A DNA stretch of 14,597 nucleotides from the NCBI GenBank assembly GCA_003135255.1, contig PLAX01000169.1:9026-23622 (forward strand), written 5' to 3'. This document shows, in pieces, positions 12,821-14,597 of the stretch. The position numbers and the translations under genes were made by a program. This DNA comes from Candidatus Dormiibacterota bacterium. GTDB taxonomy: Bacteria; Chloroflexota; Dormibacteria; Aeolococcales; Aeolococcaceae. The notes under the pieces were generated by a model, which did no database searches, was not told the DNA's origin, and saw only the letters and a list, made by a program, of their open reading frames with translations. Positions within the stretch are counted from its first letter, which is position 1. The number at the start of each line of letters is the position of its first letter.

Positions 12821-14595
12821 CGCGCCAGTTCCGCTGTCGTGGAGGAGACCCACGAGCGGAGCATGACCCCCGCCTTCTCCCCGGAGGAGAGCCGCACCCG
12901 CTGCCGCAGCGGCAGCTCGGGCTCCGCCTCGATGCGGTCGAGGATGCCGCTGTAGATCCCGGCCATGGTGCGGACGCAGGCTCGGGCGGATCCCGGGATG
13001 TGCTCGCAGACCTGGATCCCGGAGGCGTAGAGGCGTCGTGCCCGCGCCGCCTCAAACTCGACGAGCGAGGTCCAGGCGCCGTCGGGCCGGCCGGCGAGGA
13101 GCGACGTCTCGGAGACGCCGAACCGGGCCAGCTCGTCCTGGGGGAGGTAGACGCGCCCCAGCGAGGCGTCCTCCCGGACGTCCCGGAGGATGTTGATGAG
13201 CTGGAGGGCCGCGCCCAGGGAGTCGGCGCGCTCCAGGGCGTCGTCGCCGTCGAAGCCGAAGATGCGCACGCACATCCGGCCGACCACCCCGGCCACCAGC
13301 TGGCAGTAGCCGCGCAGCTCCTCCCAGGTGGCGTACCGGTTTTGGTGGAGGTCCATCTCGACCCCTCTCACCAGCTCCTCCAGCTCCGACGCGGGGATGT
13401 TGTGGCGCTGGACCGCCCGAATGAGGACCTGCATCACCGGGTCGCCGGTGGGCTCGCCGGCCAGTGCCCGGCGCAGCCGCCGCCGCTGGAGCTCGAGCCG
13501 GGCGCGGGCGGCTCCGTCGACGGACGGGCGCTCGGGGCCGTGGCGGCCGGCGCTCACGTCGAGCCAGACCCCGGCATCGGTGGCCCCGGGCCCGTCGGTC
13601 GCGTCGTCGATCTGCCGCGCGAAGTCGTAGAGCGCATAGATGGAGATCCGCTGGGTGCGGGGGAGGGCGATGAACCCCCAGTAGAAGTTGCCGGCCTCCC
13701 GGCGGGCCATCCGCTGGCAGTACCGCTCGGCCGCGGCCAGGGAGCCTCCGCTCGGTCCGCGGACACCCTCCGAGATGGCACCGGCCACCAGGCTGAGCTT
13801 GGTCGCCGTCGTGACCCGCGGCCGGCTCCGGTCGGTCCGGAATCCCTCCCTCCGGATCGCCTCGATGATCGCCTCGCCTCCCCGCCGGTAGAGGCCGAGC
13901 TGGAGGCGGAGCCGCGCCGGCATGGGGAGCTGCTCCAGCTCACCGCCGGATTGGAGCAGCTGGAGGGCGCGCTCGCACATGGCCTCCACCGCGCCGGGCA
14001 GGCCGAGACGGTCCAGCTCGGATCGGATCAGATAGGTGCGTCCCTTGCCCCGGTCGACGGCGACGTCCTGGGCGAAGTTGGCGAGTTGCAGCCCGATGCA
14101 GACGTCGTCGGAGAGCGGCACCGCGTGTGGGTCCGCCACCTCGAAGAGGCGGAGCACCATCCGGCCCACCGGGGCGGCGGAGAGCATGCAGTAGTCGCGC
14201 AGCTCCTCCCAGGTGGCGTAGGCGCTGACCCGCTGATCCTGCACGTTGGCGGCGATCAGGTCCAGGAATGGCTCGGGTGGGATCTCGAAGCGGCGGACCG
14301 TGCCGGCGAGGGCAACCAGCACCGGGTGGATCGGTGGGCGCCCCTGGAACATGGCCTCGACCTCGGACCGCCAGAGCTGCAGCCGCCAGAGCGCGTCGCC
14401 GCCGCTCTCGTCACCCAGGTCATCGGTCGTCCGGCAGTAGGCGTAGATCCGGGCCAGATGGAGCCGCAGACGGCGAGGCACCACCAGCGATGCCACCGAG
14501 AAGTTCTCGTAATGGCGCCGGGCCATCCGGAGGCAGAGGGCGTCGGCCTCGCGCCGGCTGAGCGATGCGGACCCGTCCCGGACCTCGGCGCTCAT
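12817..14595 (-). CDS. hpnCD: HpnC-HpnD fused squalene/phytoene synthase-type enzyme
   Basis: This single 592-residue frame holds two isoprenoid-synthase domains. The first (about 15-260) is HpnC-like: HYENFSVAS, DDLGDE (D58...D62) and QDVAVDRGKGR (D177, D181). The second (about 285-580) is HpnD-like: REAGNFYWGF, DFARQIDDATD (D330...D334), and NILRDVREDASLGRVYLP (D472, D476). In other bacteria these are separate proteins: HpnD joins two farnesyl diphosphates to presqualene diphosphate, and HpnC converts that to hydroxysqualene. Here one protein could do both. Both domains keep both Mg-binding Asp motifs. The ATG at 14595 is 2 bases from the window end, so a longer upstream start cannot be excluded. 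First gene of the hopanoid operon in the window. Confidence 0.93.
   Translation of the reverse strand: MSAEVRDGSASLSRREADALCLRMARRHYENFSVASLVVPRRLRLHLARIYAYCRTTDDLGDESGGDALWRLQLWRSEVEAMFQGRPPIHPVLVALAGTVRRFEIPPEPFLDLIAANVQDQRVSAYATWEELRDYCMLSAAPVGRMVLRLFEVADPHAVPLSDDVCIGLQLANFAQDVAVDRGKGRTYLIRSELDRLGLPGAVEAMCERALQLLQSGGELEQLPMPARLRLQLGLYRRGGEAIIEAIRREGFRTDRSRPRVTTATKLSLVAGAISEGVRGPSGGSLAAAERYCQRMARREAGNFYWGFIALPRTQRISIYALYDFARQIDDATDGPGATDAGVWLDVSAGRHGPERPSVDGAARARLELQRRRLRRALAGEPTGDPVMQVLIRAVQRHNIPASELEELVRGVEMDLHQNRYATWEELRGYCQLVAGVVGRMCVRIFGFDGDDALERADSLGAALQLINILRDVREDASLGRVYLPQDELARFGVSETSLLAGRPDGAWTSLVEFEAARARRLYASGIQVCEHIPGSARACVRTMAGIYSGILDRIEAEPELPLRQRVRLSSGEKAGVMLRSWVSSTTAELAR
13303..13335 (-). 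repeat. 33-base internal repeat, HpnD-domain copy
   Basis: One of two copies with a single mismatch, encoding YATWEELRGYC in the HpnD half of the fusion. The other copy is 885 bases (295 codons) away at 14188-14220. The repeat may reflect gene conversion between the two domains. Confidence 0.8.
14188..14220 (-). repeat. 33-base internal repeat, HpnC-domain copy
   Basis: Second copy, encoding YATWEELRDYC in the HpnC half. It is identical to 13303-13335 except for one base that changes G to D. Confidence 0.8.
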
Positions 14596-14597
14596 GG

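Overview
The window is GC-rich DNA (roughly 70% by eye) with tightly packed genes, probably from a soil-type high-GC bacterium. The clues are an F420/deazaflavin-type (Ddn) nitroreductase-family protein, start codons placed as if for leaderless mRNAs, frequent GTG starts, and a hopanoid cluster with a fused HpnC-HpnD synthase. Actinobacteriota or a Chloroflexota/Dormibacterota-like lineage would fit. This is inference; no rRNA or other taxonomic marker is present.

Right half (6651-14595, all minus strand): a compact six-gene hopanoid operon, apparently transcribed in nearly the order of the pathway. It reads hpnC-hpnD fusion, hpnE, shc (hpnF), hpnH, hpnA, hpnG. The first three make squalene and cyclise it to hopene. 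HpnH adds adenosine, HpnG removes adenine to leave ribosylhopane, and HpnA is a hopanoid-associated NAD(P)-dependent reductase-like protein of unproven role. Genes overlap (GTGA, ATGA) or lie within 14 bases of each other.

Middle (3874-6569, plus strand): a membrane-anchored GH5 glycosidase resembling endoglycoceramidases, a MarR-type regulator, and a ribbon-helix-helix antitoxin with a MazF/PemK-type toxin. The toxin pair converges on the hopanoid operon.

Left part: an NCS1-type nucleobase/cytosine permease cut by the window edge (minus); a stranded C-terminus of a copper-type P1B ATPase (minus); a MarR regulator with a VOC-fold protein (plus); and a GntR/FCD regulator followed by a Ddn-family protein (minus).

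The most distinctive observations are the HpnC-HpnD fusion with a 33-base near-identical repeat shared by its two halves, the pathway-ordered operon, three genes whose -10 boxes sit about 6-7 bases before the start codon, a MarR promoter with an embedded palindrome, tandem repeats at the toxin-antitoxin promoter, and the ATPase relic. I saw no convincing rRNA, tRNA, CRISPR array or insertion sequence.
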